The position numbers were made by a program, and so were the translations under genes. Source: Halomonas sp. CH40 (lineage in GTDB: Bacteria; Pseudomonadota; Gammaproteobacteria; Pseudomonadales; Halomonadaceae). From it: DNA of 64,000 nucleotides. Location of the stretch: assembly GCA_041875495.1 (NCBI GenBank), contig CP112982.1, positions 1,550,001-1,614,000 on the forward strand, written 5' to 3'. Below are positions 43,735 to 53,678 of the stretch, piece after piece (the first letter of the stretch is position 1; every line of letters begins with the position of its first letter). The notes below the pieces were generated by a model, which saw nothing but the letters and a program-made list of their open reading frames with translations, did not search any database and was not told the DNA's origin.

Positions 43735-44712
43735 ATGAGCCAGCGAATTGAGTTTGCTGAAACAGGTGGCGCCGAGGTGTTGCAGATGGTTGAGGCGGCA
43801 CCCAAGGCGCCGGGGCCAGGTGAAGTGCGTGTCTGTAACAAGGCTGTGGGCCTTAATTTTATTGATATCTACTTTCGCACTGGCCTGTATCCGGCGCCTT
43901 CGATGCCTTCAGGGCTGGGCACGGAAGGTGCCGGTGTGGTTGAGGCTGTGGGTGAAGGCGTCACCCATCTCAAGGAGGGTGATCGCGTCGCCTATGCCCA
44001 GGGGCCCTTGGGTGCCTATGCCGAGCAGCATACGCTGCCAGCCGACAAGGTAGTGATCCTGCCAGACGGCGTTGATTTTGAAACCGCGGCGGCGAGTATG
44101 CTCAAAGGGTTGACCGTTCAGTATCTGCTGCGCCAGACCTATCCGTTAAAAGGCGGTGAGACCATCCTGTTTCATGCTGCTGCCGGTGGGGTGGGCTCGA
44201 TTGCCTGCCAGTGGGCGCGTGCCTTGGGCGTCAAGCTGATTGGTACGGTCAGCACAGCGGAAAAAGCAGCTCTGGCGGAGAAAAACGGTGCCTGGGCAAC
44301 CATCAACTACAGCACGGAAGATGTGGTTGGGCGCGTGCGTGAACTGACCGACGGGGCCATGTGTGATGTGGTTTATGACTCGATTGGTAAGGACACTTGG
44401 GAGACCTCGCTGGACTGCCTTAAACCACGTGGGTTGATGGTCAGCTTTGGCAATGCGTCCGGGCCGGTGGAAGGCGTCAATATTGGTATTCTGAATCAGA
44501 AAGGCGCTCTGTTTGTCACTCGCCCCAGCCTTAACGGCTATGCTGATACCCGTGAACGCCTGGAAATGATGTGTGAGGATTTCTTTGCCATGCTGAACAG
44601 TGGTCAGGTCAGTATCGATATTGCCCAGCGTTACCCGCTCAGCGAGGCTGGCAAAGCGCAGGAAGCCCTGCAGTCGCGCCAGACGACGGGTTCAACCATT
44701 CTGTTGCCCTGA
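43735..44712 (+). CDS. NADPH:quinone oxidoreductase (zinc-free MDR family)
   Basis: The 325-residue medium-chain dehydrogenase/reductase contains NFIDIYFRTGLYPAP, typical of quinone reductase Qor, the coenzyme-binding AAAGGVGSIACQWARALG and the final GSTILLP. No zinc ligands are present. It reduces quinones with NADPH. A bidirectional terminator follows. Confidence 0.93.
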   Translation: MSQRIEFAETGGAEVLQMVEAAPKAPGPGEVRVCNKAVGLNFIDIYFRTGLYPAPSMPSGLGTEGAGVVEAVGEGVTHLKEGDRVAYAQGPLGAYAEQHTLPADKVVILPDGVDFETAAASMLKGLTVQYLLRQTYPLKGGETILFHAAAGGVGSIACQWARALGVKLIGTVSTAEKAALAEKNGAWATINYSTEDVVGRVRELTDGAMCDVVYDSIGKDTWETSLDCLKPRGLMVSFGNASGPVEGVNIGILNQKGALFVTRPSLNGYADTRERLEMMCEDFFAMLNSGQVSIDIAQRYPLSEAGKAQEALQSRQTTGSTILLP

Positions 44713-44720
44713 TAAAATCG

Positions 44721-44754
44721 CTGCCCGCCACCGTTGAAGCGACGATGGCGGGCA
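44721..44754. terminator. Bidirectional terminator between convergent genes
   Basis: CTGCCCGCCA (44721-44730) pairs perfectly with TGGCGGGCAG (44745-44754); GATAAAAT on the left supplies T residues for the minus strand and TGGTTT for the plus strand. Confidence 0.75.
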
Positions 44755-44775
44755 GTGGTTTAACAGATGCTCTGG

Positions 44776-46977
44776 TTAGCCGTAAGCTAGGTTAGGCAGC
44801 CAGGTGACTAAGGCTGGGAACATGATTACCAGCAATAGCCCCAGAGCCTGCAGCGCCAAAAACGGCAGTGATGAACGGAATATCTGTGCCATGGTGATAT
44901 GCGGTGGACAGACCCCTTTGATATAGAACAGGGCATAGCCAAACGGCGGGCTGAGGAAAGACATCTGCATGTTGACCAGATAGATTACCCCGAACCACAG
45001 CGATACATCCGCTGGGTCAACGCCGGGTAGGCCAAACACACCGCTAAAGGTCATGCCTTTGATCAAGGGCACAAAGATAGGCACCGCGAGCAGCAGGATA
45101 CCCACCCAATCAAGAAACATACCAAGCGCTACCAGCAGCACCATCATTAAGGCCAGTACGGCATAAGGGCCAAGGCCTGCCCCGGCAATCAGGTCCTGAA
45201 CAAAGGTCTGGCCACCCTGCAGGATGTAGAAGCCAACGAAGATGCTGGCGCCAAAGATGATCCACATCACCATGGCGGAGGCAACCAGCGTCGTCATGCA
45301 GGCCGCATGCAGATTGGCCCAGGTCAGGCGTCTGTGCATGGCGGCGACGATCAGGGCGCCAAAGGTCCCGATACCTGCTGCTTCAACCGGGGTAGCGATA
45401 CCCGTAAAGATAATACCCAATACCAACACGACCAGCACGATAGGGGCGAGCATATTGCGCAACAGGCGCAGCTTTTCTTTCATGTCCACGCGGTCTTCTA
45501 CTGGCATGGGCGGTGCCATCTTGATATTCAATGTGCCGCGCATCCAGCAATAGAACCCGTACATGAACGCCAGCATCAGGCCAGGAATCAGCGAGCCAAG
45601 ATAGAGCTCACCGACTGATTGCTGGGCGATAACGCCATAGATAATGGCTAGAATTGACGGTGGAATCAGAATACCCAGAGTGCCGCCTGCCATGATCGAA
45701 CCAATGGCAATTTCCGGATCATAGTTACGTTTGAGCATGGCGGGCAGGGCAATCAGGCCCATGGTCACCACGGCGGCACCAATAACACCGACCATGGCGG
45801 CCAACAGGGTTGAGGCAATGATGGTGGCGATGGCCAGGCCGGCCTTGAGCCCACCCATCCACTTATAAACAACGTCAAACAGCTCTTCAATGATCCCCGC
45901 CTTTTCGAGCACCGAGGCCATGAATATGAACAGTGGAATCGCCGATAGCTGGTAATTGGTCATCATCGGGAAGATGCGTGACGGGATCAGGTTGAGCATA
46001 TTCTGGTCGCCCACCAGATAAAGGAAGACCACGCCCAGGCCACCGGTAACAAAGGCCAGCGGTAAACCCGCTACCAATACCACCATCAGGGAACCGAACA
46101 TCACCAGGGTCAAGCCACCAATACCAACTTGCCCTAGGCTGTTTTCCAGGCTGAACGGCAGGCTGTCGTAGTCGGTCAACACAATGTTGGCGATTTCGAA
46201 AAGTGTCCAGCCGCCGACAACGATAGCCAGCCAAATGAGTGCCTTGGCAAACCCGGCTAGGTTATTGGGCGTTGCCTGGCGCTCATGGCGGTACGCCTGA
46301 ATATCGCGTACTAACTGAGCGATGCCTTGGAGCAGAAGCAACAAGCCGCCGAAGAACATCATGAATTTGACCGGATAGAATTGAATAGCCCATTCCGTAA
46401 AGGAGGTTTCATTGGAGTAGCTGGAACCAAAGAAATAGGCATCACTGACCGCCTGTGAAAAGAAAGTCCAACCGGTGGTTAGCAGGGCCAGGGTGAAAAT
46501 AAAGAAAAACACCGATGTCATGATATCCAGTGCTGCTTTATTGACGGGTTTGGCGCGGGTATAAAGAATATCGACTCTTACATGGCCGCCTTCTCGCAAG
46601 GCATAGGCGCCTGCCAGCAGGTACTGCATGCCGAACATCAGGGTCATTGATTCATGCACCCAGTTAGTCGGTGAGTTGAAGGCATAGCGGACAAGTACTT
46701 CATAAGCAAATATGAAGGGAGCGATTAATGCCCAGTAGGCGACATAGCGGCCAGCAAAACCAGAAACCCCATCAGCCAGCCGGGTGAACAGGTTGCCGGG
46801 AGGGTGGTAAGTTGCCGTAACTTCCTGGCCAGCAGGTATCTCGGCGACATCACCTCCATCAACTTTGCCGCCAAGACGAAAGCTGCGATTAACGAAAAAC
46901 ATCACCACCAATGGCAGCAAGCCGAGCACCGACCAGTATAGCCAGTGGGGTAAGACAAAATTTATCTCGAAATTCAT
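44776..46977 (-). CDS. TRAP transporter, fused DctQ-DctM permease
   Basis: A 733-residue protein combining both membrane subunits of a TRAP carboxylate transporter. After two N-terminal helices, residues about 70-235 are DctQ-like (VHESMTLMFGMQYLLAGAYALREGGHVRVDI). Residues about 290-730 are the DctM channel (GGLGVVFLYLVGDQNML, GTLGILIPPSILAIIYGVIA, FLDWVGILLLAVPIFVPLI). It uses ion gradients to import the ligand bound by the DctP protein encoded just upstream on the same strand. Confidence 0.95.
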   Translation of the reverse strand: MNFEINFVLPHWLYWSVLGLLPLVVMFFVNRSFRLGGKVDGGDVAEIPAGQEVTATYHPPGNLFTRLADGVSGFAGRYVAYWALIAPFIFAYEVLVRYAFNSPTNWVHESMTLMFGMQYLLAGAYALREGGHVRVDILYTRAKPVNKAALDIMTSVFFFIFTLALLTTGWTFFSQAVSDAYFFGSSYSNETSFTEWAIQFYPVKFMMFFGGLLLLLQGIAQLVRDIQAYRHERQATPNNLAGFAKALIWLAIVVGGWTLFEIANIVLTDYDSLPFSLENSLGQVGIGGLTLVMFGSLMVVLVAGLPLAFVTGGLGVVFLYLVGDQNMLNLIPSRIFPMMTNYQLSAIPLFIFMASVLEKAGIIEELFDVVYKWMGGLKAGLAIATIIASTLLAAMVGVIGAAVVTMGLIALPAMLKRNYDPEIAIGSIMAGGTLGILIPPSILAIIYGVIAQQSVGELYLGSLIPGLMLAFMYGFYCWMRGTLNIKMAPPMPVEDRVDMKEKLRLLRNMLAPIVLVVLVLGIIFTGIATPVEAAGIGTFGALIVAAMHRRLTWANLHAACMTTLVASAMVMWIIFGASIFVGFYILQGGQTFVQDLIAGAGLGPYAVLALMMVLLVALGMFLDWVGILLLAVPIFVPLIKGMTFSGVFGLPGVDPADVSLWFGVIYLVNMQMSFLSPPFGYALFYIKGVCPPHITMAQIFRSSLPFLALQALGLLLVIMFPALVTWLPNLAYG

Positions 46978-47093
46978 CGGACACTCCTCCGCGTTGGCAA
47001 CCGTGACAGGCTGACAGCGGATGATCGATTAAGACAGAGGCAAGCAGTGAAGGCGCTACGCCCTGCGGGCGACGTAGCGCAGTGATTCAAGGT

Positions 47094-48260
47094 TTACAGG
47101 TTGAGCTGATAGTCCTTGATATCTTCTTCAGTGATCAAGGCCACGGCAGGATCCATCATGGTGTTAAGGTGTGCCTTGAACAGACGAGTAGCATCGGCAT
47201 CTTTGTTGGCCCACTTGAACCACAGAGGAATGGCCACTTCACGGAAACGGGTCGCGTCTTCTTCGGTCAAGTGGATAATTTCAACACCTTTTTCGCGATA
47301 TTTTGGCCAGGCTTCTGCATTAGCCTTCTGGATGGCAGCATAGTGTTCGCGAGAATAGGCAGCGACCAGATCGTGCATCAGGTCTTGGGTCTGTGATGAC
47401 ATTCGCTCAAAGGTGCGTCGGTTGACCGAAATATCCATAAGGTCGACGGCCTGGTGCAGGCAGGGCGTAGAAGGCGGCCCCATGATGATGTAGTCGGCCA
47501 CTTGCCAGAAGCCCAGTTCGTAGTTGACTGCCGCACCGGTAAAGTCAGCGGCATCAATGGTGCCTTTTTCCAGCGCAGGATAAACCTCTGAACCCGGCAG
47601 CAGAGTTGTCCGCGCGCCAATTTCGGCAAAGGTTTCAGCCACGATGCCACCTGGCATACGTAGTTTTATTCCCTTGAAGTCATCAAAGCTGCGTAGCGGA
47701 ATCTTGGAGTGGATCAGGTTCAGGTCGTGGTGGACGTAGCCGAGTAGCTCCTGGCCCTGGCGACGGTAAAGATCCTTGGCGATATCCATGCCGCCATAGG
47801 CGCCGAACATCATGTCCCATTGGTGGGGAAGCGAAAGCCCCATTGGGAAAGCCGTCAGGAATACACCGGCAGGCATCTTGCCAGGCCAGTAAACGGTAAA
47901 CCAGTTCTGTCCATCCAGTACGCCGTTTCGAACTGCATCGGCCACTTCAAAGGCACCGGCGACAGCGCCAGCCGGGAAAGGCTCAATCGATACTTCACCA
48001 CTGGTGGCTTCAACAACGCCGTTGGCCCAGGCTTCAAAGGTACGATAACCCACGGTGCCGGGTTGCCAGGAAGACTGCATACGGATACGGATGCCCTGCT
48101 GCGCCTGGACATTACCTACCCAGGGAGCAGCAACCGCTGCAGCGGAGCCGACAGCGGCTGTCTTGAGAAAATTGCGGCGTGTTGTAGAGGCTTTGGATAT
48201 TTTCGAAGTAGCGCTATCCAAGTTGGTGAGAAGCGTGTTTTCGTGCTTGTTATTTGACAT
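47094..48260 (-). CDS. TRAP transporter substrate-binding protein (DctP)
   Basis: The 388-residue protein has a twin-arginine signal (TTRRNFLKTAAVGSAAAVAA, cleavage near NVQA), so it would be exported folded. The mature part, with RIRMQSSWQPGTVGYRTFEA and later LRMPGGIVAETFAEIGA, fits the DctP family, closest to the mannitol/chloroaromatic subgroup. LRMPGG contains the arginine that pairs with the ligand carboxylate. It lies 116 bases upstream of the permease gene on the same strand. The ligand is not identified. Confidence 0.93.
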   Translation of the reverse strand: MSNNKHENTLLTNLDSATSKISKASTTRRNFLKTAAVGSAAAVAAPWVGNVQAQQGIRIRMQSSWQPGTVGYRTFEAWANGVVEATSGEVSIEPFPAGAVAGAFEVADAVRNGVLDGQNWFTVYWPGKMPAGVFLTAFPMGLSLPHQWDMMFGAYGGMDIAKDLYRRQGQELLGYVHHDLNLIHSKIPLRSFDDFKGIKLRMPGGIVAETFAEIGARTTLLPGSEVYPALEKGTIDAADFTGAAVNYELGFWQVADYIIMGPPSTPCLHQAVDLMDISVNRRTFERMSSQTQDLMHDLVAAYSREHYAAIQKANAEAWPKYREKGVEIIHLTEEDATRFREVAIPLWFKWANKDADATRLFKAHLNTMMDPAVALITEEDIKDYQLNL

Positions 48261-48508
48261 CTTGTAACTCCAGAGATGGCTTTTTTATAGCCAAGACGTT
48301 GTTATTTTTGTCCTCCTGGAAATTATCAAAAACCACTATGGCCTTCCTTGTGGCTTTTACAAAAGTCATTGGGCATACCGTCTCAACAATCAACCAATAG
48401 CATCATTGTTAAGACGTAATAACCTTCGCAGAATAAGAATGTAGCTAAATCGAGTGAGGTCGCCAATTAATATTTTCAACGGCAGCGATGGTTTGCCTGT
48501 ATGTGGGC
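48261..48508. other. Intergenic region, likely TRAP-operon promoter
   Basis: About 250 bases between the RpiR-type regulator and dctP, both on the minus strand. It is AT-rich near 48295-48310 and 48405-48475. No gene is visible. Confidence 0.4.
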
Positions 48509-49462
48509 TCAATCAACCTCAACATAGGCCCCCATCAGACGCATGCGTTGTTCGAACTGAGAAACGTTATCTACCAGCTGATCGGGACCATAGGCAACAC
48601 ATTCGGCGAGGATAGCTTCGATCAGGGTAATCGCTGAAAGGATGGAGGGAAAAAAGTGTGGCGTGGCATTGGCAAGGTTGAAGGTGATCTGTGCGCCGGG
48701 CACCAGCGGTGATCGCAGGGTGTCAGTGACGACAATTGCCTTGACGCCGTTGAGACGAGTGATCTCCAGTGCCTTGACCGTCTCTGCGCAATAAGGCTCG
48801 AAGCCAAAGGCTACCACAATATCCTGCTCACCGAAGTGGTCCAGCTCGGTGAGTAGCCCACCCTCCAAACCGCGAATCAGATGCAGATTGGGCATGGCGA
48901 TACGCCCAACGTAAGCAAAATGATAGGCGCAGGCGAAGGTGTCACGAAACCCCACCACGGCGACTTTTCTGGCCGCTAGTATCATCTGCGCCGCTTCGCG
49001 CACGCGCCCCTGATTATCGGCAGTAAACAGGCGGCCAATGTTATCGAAAGCCGCATCCCCGACATCAAGAAATACCTGATCGTACGTCTGGCTGGCCAGG
49101 CTGCGCAACTGGCTGGCCTTACCGGAAAGCTCGACAGGCCCAGACTGAACGGCGGATTGAAAGACTTCCCTGAACAGGTCGTAACTCTCAAACCCCAGCC
49201 GCTTGGCCAGACGCACCAGAGTAGAAGGGGTGACCTGGGCTGCTGCTGCCGATTTGCGAATTGACTGGAAGGCAATATCCAGTGGATGTTCCAGCACATA
49301 GCCCGCGGCGAGCTTAAGCTGGGGGCTGAGCTCAACATAAACCTCGGCCAACTGTTGGTGAATGTCATCCAGGCGGCTGACGGCTGAATCGGTGGCGTCA
49401 TGTGTACCTGACGTGAGGCCATCTTGCGTAAGGCCAGGCGCAGGTGGGGTGGTGGACGACAT
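48509..49462 (-). CDS. RpiR/MurR-family transcriptional regulator
   Basis: A 317-residue protein. The N-terminal HTH_6 domain appears at about 40-110 (PQLKLAAGYVLEHPLDIAFQ, then AAAAQVTPSTLVRLAKRLGF). A SIS sugar-phosphate-binding domain follows (VAVVGFRDTFACAYHFAYVG, then GGLLTELDHFGEQDIVVAFG). Divergent from the crotonase/CoA-ligase genes and next to the TRAP genes, it is the natural regulator of the module. Confidence 0.92.
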   Translation of the reverse strand: MSSTTPPAPGLTQDGLTSGTHDATDSAVSRLDDIHQQLAEVYVELSPQLKLAAGYVLEHPLDIAFQSIRKSAAAAQVTPSTLVRLAKRLGFESYDLFREVFQSAVQSGPVELSGKASQLRSLASQTYDQVFLDVGDAAFDNIGRLFTADNQGRVREAAQMILAARKVAVVGFRDTFACAYHFAYVGRIAMPNLHLIRGLEGGLLTELDHFGEQDIVVAFGFEPYCAETVKALEITRLNGVKAIVVTDTLRSPLVPGAQITFNLANATPHFFPSILSAITLIEAILAECVAYGPDQLVDNVSQFEQRMRLMGAYVEVD

Positions 49463-49651
49463 GCAGTTTCCTCGCTAAACATCGTTCTTTAATAAAAAAC
49501 ATTTGTATCATTTTTTATGATTAAAAGATACATGTGTATTGACAAGCTTTGATACCTTGGTCTAGGATCATTTGAAACATACGTACTTAAATAAATTATT
49601 TTCCGAAACATTTGTGTCTTTTCGTCCGCCGATTTTTTGCCGAGCCTGACA

Positions 49652-50506
49652 ATGTCCAACAGTGATTCCCGTTCTTCCGCTGCTTCAACGCTGCCTTCCA
49701 GCCTCAATGCCGAAAACCTGCCTCGCTATGAGACGTTACAGGTTTCCTTGCAGGGTCAGGTGCTTGAAGTGCGTTTCAATCGTCCACACCGCCTGAATGC
49801 TGTGGTTGAGGGCCTGTATCTTGATCTGCTGGATGCTTTGGCGCTGGCTGAGCAGGCGATGAATGTGCGCGCCGTCGTGCTGACGGGCGAAGGGCGCGCC
49901 TTCTGTGTAGGCGCGGACATGAAAGAGCATGGCGGTGCCGCACGCACCTTGTATCAGCGTCGTGAGTATCTGCAGCTGGGTAACGATGTCTGTGAGGCCA
50001 TTTATCGGCTGAAAAAGCCGGTGGTGGCGGCCGTCAACGGCTATGCGCTAGGCGCTGGCGCGGAGATGGCCGTGGCATGTGATTTTATTGTGATGGCAGA
50101 TGAAGCCCAGATTGGCTTTCCGGAAACCAGTATCGGCACATGCGTGGGCGGCGGTGTGTCAAAGCTCCTCCCGCAGCTGGTGGGGCTCAGCCAGGCGCGC
50201 CGTTTGCTGTATATCGGTGACAAGATCAACGCTGAGGAAGCGCAGCGCATTGGCCTGGCGTTAGCCGCCTATCCGGCTGGCGACCTGCTTGAGCAGGCTC
50301 ATGCATGGGGTGCCCGGCTAGCCTGTCAGGCGCCAGTGTCTATCGCCATGCTCAAGCGGCTGGTGAATCAAGGCAGCGCCAATGATTTCGATAGCCAGCT
50401 CCAGCAAGAGTTGGACGCTGTGTTTACCTGTTCGACCACTGAAGACTGGCAGGAAGGGGTTGATGCCTTTGCGCAAAAGCGCCAACCGCAGTTCAACGGC
50501 CGTTGA
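49652..50506 (+). CDS. Enoyl-CoA hydratase/isomerase (crotonase) family protein
   Basis: About 284 residues from ATG 49652; the frame begins at TTG 49637. VRFNRPHRLNAVVEGLYLDL is the crotonase start, AVVLTGEGRAFCVGADMKE forms the first oxyanion-hole strand, and VVAAVNGYALGAGAEMAVAC the second. Catalytic Glu candidates lie in IGFPETSIGT. It acts on an acyl-CoA thioester, probably the product of the adjacent CoA ligase. Confidence 0.92.
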   Translation: MSNSDSRSSAASTLPSSLNAENLPRYETLQVSLQGQVLEVRFNRPHRLNAVVEGLYLDLLDALALAEQAMNVRAVVLTGEGRAFCVGADMKEHGGAARTLYQRREYLQLGNDVCEAIYRLKKPVVAAVNGYALGAGAEMAVACDFIVMADEAQIGFPETSIGTCVGGGVSKLLPQLVGLSQARRLLYIGDKINAEEAQRIGLALAAYPAGDLLEQAHAWGARLACQAPVSIAMLKRLVNQGSANDFDSQLQQELDAVFTCSTTEDWQEGVDAFAQKRQPQFNGR

Positions 50507-50566
50507 TGGCTGCTAAGCCGCGTTTTTGACATCTCCCTTTTTGCACGTTTTTTAGAGGTTATCCCT

Positions 50567-52735
50567 GTGAACCCAATTGAAGGTCATCTCAGCACGCGCA
50601 GCCCGCTGCATAATATTCTGGCGCCGACGGGCATCGCCATAGTCGGCGCGTCGGCCGACCCTACCAAACGCGGTTACAAAGCCATGGTCGGGCTGATCAA
50701 GGACGGGTATCGCGGCAACATTTACCCTGTTAACCCCAAGGCTGAGATGATTCTTGGGGTAAAGGCCTGGCCGTCTATTGCGGCGATTCCCGGTAACCCT
50801 GAGCTGGCGCTTCTGTGTACGCCAGCATCCAGCGTGCCAGGGCTGATTGCCGAATGTGGTCGTCGCGGTATCAAGGGCGCGATTATCCTGGCCAGCGGCT
50901 TTGCCGAAATGAGCGAAGAAGGTGCCCAGCTTGAGCGCGAGATGATGGCCAAGGCTGCAGCGCATGGTGTGCGCGTCATAGGCCCTAACACCTCTGGCGT
51001 TTTCAATCTTCATCATCACCTTAACCTGCTGGCGCTTGACGGCGTTAAAGCCGGAGACATCGGGATTATTTCCCAGTCAGGCAATATGCTGCTGGCGTTG
51101 GCCCTGGAAGCCCAGCATAACGGTCAGGTGGGTTTCAGTACCTATGTTGGCCCCGGCAACCAGAGTGATATCGGCTTCAATGATTACCTGCGCTACCTGG
51201 GAGAAGACGAGCATACTCGGGTGGCGACCCTGTATGTGGAAGGTTTTCGGGATGGTCGGCGTTTTCTTGAGGTGGCCCGCGACGTGACGGCAGTCAAGCC
51301 TGTCGTGGTCTACAAGTCCGGTTCCACTGAACAGGGCCAGAAAGCTGCCAGCTCGCATACCGGCGCGCTAGCAGGCAGCTATCAGATGACGGTTGATCTG
51401 TTGCGTCAGTCGGGTGTCAGCGTGGTGCAGTATTCCGATGAAATTCTACCGGTAGCGGAAGGCCTGGGCCTGCTGCAGAAAGCGCGTGGCAAGCGGGTGG
51501 CGGTGATTGCTGACGGCGGCGGTCAAGCCACGATTGCCTCAGACCGCCTGGCAGAAGCGGGATTGAGCCTGGCGGAACTGAGCGAAGATACCCGCGCCCA
51601 GCTAAGGGCCATTCTGTTCCCGCAGGCGTCTACCCTTAATCCGGTGGATGTGGCCGGGTCTTCAGATGCCAACCCCTCGCTACTGGCCAAGTGCATGGAA
51701 ATCGTTGCAGCAGATGATAACGTTGACAGCGTTTTTCTGGTGGGGATGTTCGGTGGCTATAGCCTGCGCTTTGCTGAATCGCTGCTGGGTGATGAAATGC
51801 GCGGCGCTGAAGCCATGGTCGATCTTTCCAATGCCACGACCAAGCCGCTGGTCGTCTACAGCCTTTATGCCCCCATCAAGCCACCTGCGCTGCGCCGCAT
51901 GCATGAGGCAGGCCTGCCTATCTATGCATCGATTGAACATGCTGTTCGCGTCCTGGCGGCACTTGGCGAGCGTGGCCAGTATCTTGCCGAGCGTGAGCAG
52001 CAAGCGCCTTTTGCAGCGGCGATTCCTGCCGCAAGCGTTCAGGCAATGCTGGCCAGTGCTCATAAAGGTGGGCGCGACCTGCTCGAATATGAGGCCAAGG
52101 CACTGCTGGGTGAGCACGGCATTGCAGTACCCGAGGAGCGCGTGGTGCGCGATGCAAGTGAATTGGCCGAGGTGGCTGCTGAATTTGCCCACCAGCCGCT
52201 GGCCATGAAGGTAGTATCCAAGGATATTCTACATAAATCCGATGCTGGCGGGGTCAAGCTCAACCTGAGTGGAGCGGCCGCACTGAATGAGGCCTACCAG
52301 CAGATCATGGCCTCCGCACGGGCCTACGATGCCAGCGCCGAGATTGAAGGTGTGCTGGTCACTCCCATGGCGGAGAAAGGCGTTGAAGTGATCATCGGTA
52401 TGATGCGCGACCCTATCTTCGGCCCGGTGCTGATGTTCGGTCTGGGCGGAGTTTTTGTGGAAATTCTTGAAGACGTGGCCTTCCGAGCCTTGCCGCTGAG
52501 CCGTTTTGATGCGGCTTGCATGATTGACCAGATCAAGGCTAAAAAGGTCTTTGAAGGCGTGCGGGGGGCAGCAGCGATTGATAAACAGGCACTGACAGAG
52601 TTGCTGCTGAAAGTGGCGCATATTGTTGAGGCCTATCCGCAGATACAAGAGCTTGATCTGAATCCGGTGATTGCCTATCCAGACGGATACGCCGTCGTCG
52701 ATGCCAGGGTGATCGTTGAGCGCGCCGCTGACTAA
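50567..52735 (+). CDS. ADP-forming acyl-CoA synthetase (acetate-CoA ligase family)
   Basis: The 722-residue protein starts at GTG with an AGAGG site. It joins a CoA-binding Rossmann domain (IAIVGASADPTKRGYKAMVG), a succinyl-CoA-ligase-like flavodoxin domain containing the phosphohistidine (KAASSHTGALAGS) and a C-terminal ATP-grasp domain (LLEYEAKALLGEHGIAVPEE, then LAMKVVSKDILHKSDAGGVKL). Such NDP-forming enzymes activate carboxylic acids; feruloyl-CoA synthetases of this type exist. The substrate here is unknown. Confidence 0.94.
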   Translation: MNPIEGHLSTRSPLHNILAPTGIAIVGASADPTKRGYKAMVGLIKDGYRGNIYPVNPKAEMILGVKAWPSIAAIPGNPELALLCTPASSVPGLIAECGRRGIKGAIILASGFAEMSEEGAQLEREMMAKAAAHGVRVIGPNTSGVFNLHHHLNLLALDGVKAGDIGIISQSGNMLLALALEAQHNGQVGFSTYVGPGNQSDIGFNDYLRYLGEDEHTRVATLYVEGFRDGRRFLEVARDVTAVKPVVVYKSGSTEQGQKAASSHTGALAGSYQMTVDLLRQSGVSVVQYSDEILPVAEGLGLLQKARGKRVAVIADGGGQATIASDRLAEAGLSLAELSEDTRAQLRAILFPQASTLNPVDVAGSSDANPSLLAKCMEIVAADDNVDSVFLVGMFGGYSLRFAESLLGDEMRGAEAMVDLSNATTKPLVVYSLYAPIKPPALRRMHEAGLPIYASIEHAVRVLAALGERGQYLAEREQQAPFAAAIPAASVQAMLASAHKGGRDLLEYEAKALLGEHGIAVPEERVVRDASELAEVAAEFAHQPLAMKVVSKDILHKSDAGGVKLNLSGAAALNEAYQQIMASARAYDASAEIEGVLVTPMAEKGVEVIIGMMRDPIFGPVLMFGLGGVFVEILEDVAFRALPLSRFDAACMIDQIKAKKVFEGVRGAAAIDKQALTELLLKVAHIVEAYPQIQELDLNPVIAYPDGYAVVDARVIVERAAD

Positions 52736-52770
52736 TCTTACCCACCGAGCCAATCAAAAAAGGAGCTAGC

Positions 52771-53571
52771 ATGACGCTGCCCGAATTAAAAGATGCCCGT
52801 CTTACCCTTGATAACCGTGTGGCCTTGCTGACCTTTCAACGCCATGATGTGCGCAACGCCCTGACCGGCACGGCGCTGGTCGATGACATTGTGGCGGTGA
52901 CGAAATGGGTGAACCGCAGTGAGGATGTGTCGGTGCTGGTGATCACCGGCGATGGCTCGGCGTTTTCCGCCGGGGGCAATGTCAAGGATATGGCCAGCCG
53001 TGGCGGTGACTTTGCCGGTGACGTAGCCGAGGTGGCTGAACGCTATCGGCGCGGTATCCAGCGTATGCCGCTGGCATTGCAGGCCGTTGAAGTGCCGATT
53101 ATTGCCGCCGTAAACGGCCCGGCGATAGGCGCCGGTTTTGATCTGGCCAATATGGCCGATATACGCATTGCCTCGCGGCGTGCCAAGTTTGGCGAGACTT
53201 TCCTTAATCTGGGCATTATACCCGGTGATGGTGGCGCCTGGTTCATGCAGCGGCAAATCGGCTACCAGCGTGCCTTTGAGCTGACGCTTTCCGGCCGGGT
53301 GATTGATGCTGACGAGGCGCTGGCCTACGGCATTGTGCTGGAAGTGGCCGAGCCGGAAGACCTGATGGAAGCGGCCATGAGTCATGCCCGACGCATCGCC
53401 GCCCAGCCGCCCAAGGCTACTCGGTTAACCAAGCGGCTGATGAAGATGGCCCCGGATATGCAGTTAAAGGCCTTTCTGGATGTATGTGCCACCTTCCAGG
53501 GCATGTGCCATAACGAGCCTGAGCACCTGGAAGCCGTTAACCGGATGCTGGATAGCATGGCCAGGAAATAG
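52771..53571 (+). CDS. Enoyl-CoA hydratase/isomerase (crotonase) family protein
   Basis: A second crotonase, 266 residues. VALLTFQRHDVRNALTGTAL, VLVITGDGSAFSAGGNVKDM and IIAAVNGPAIGAGFDLANMA are the expected strands. GETFLNLGIIPGDGGAWFM holds the region of the catalytic acid. AGGAG lies 7 bases before the ATG. With the ligase and the first crotonase it gives a three-gene acyl-CoA degradation unit. Confidence 0.93.
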   Translation: MTLPELKDARLTLDNRVALLTFQRHDVRNALTGTALVDDIVAVTKWVNRSEDVSVLVITGDGSAFSAGGNVKDMASRGGDFAGDVAEVAERYRRGIQRMPLALQAVEVPIIAAVNGPAIGAGFDLANMADIRIASRRAKFGETFLNLGIIPGDGGAWFMQRQIGYQRAFELTLSGRVIDADEALAYGIVLEVAEPEDLMEAAMSHARRIAAQPPKATRLTKRLMKMAPDMQLKAFLDVCATFQGMCHNEPEHLEAVNRMLDSMARK

Positions 53572-53678
53572 CCGCGCCTGTGCGGATTGGCTTGGCAATC
53601 AGCCTCTTCGGTTTATGATTGCGCTACTTGCGGGTATGATCAATACCGATAGCCCATCAGACTGAGGAGTGACGCTAG

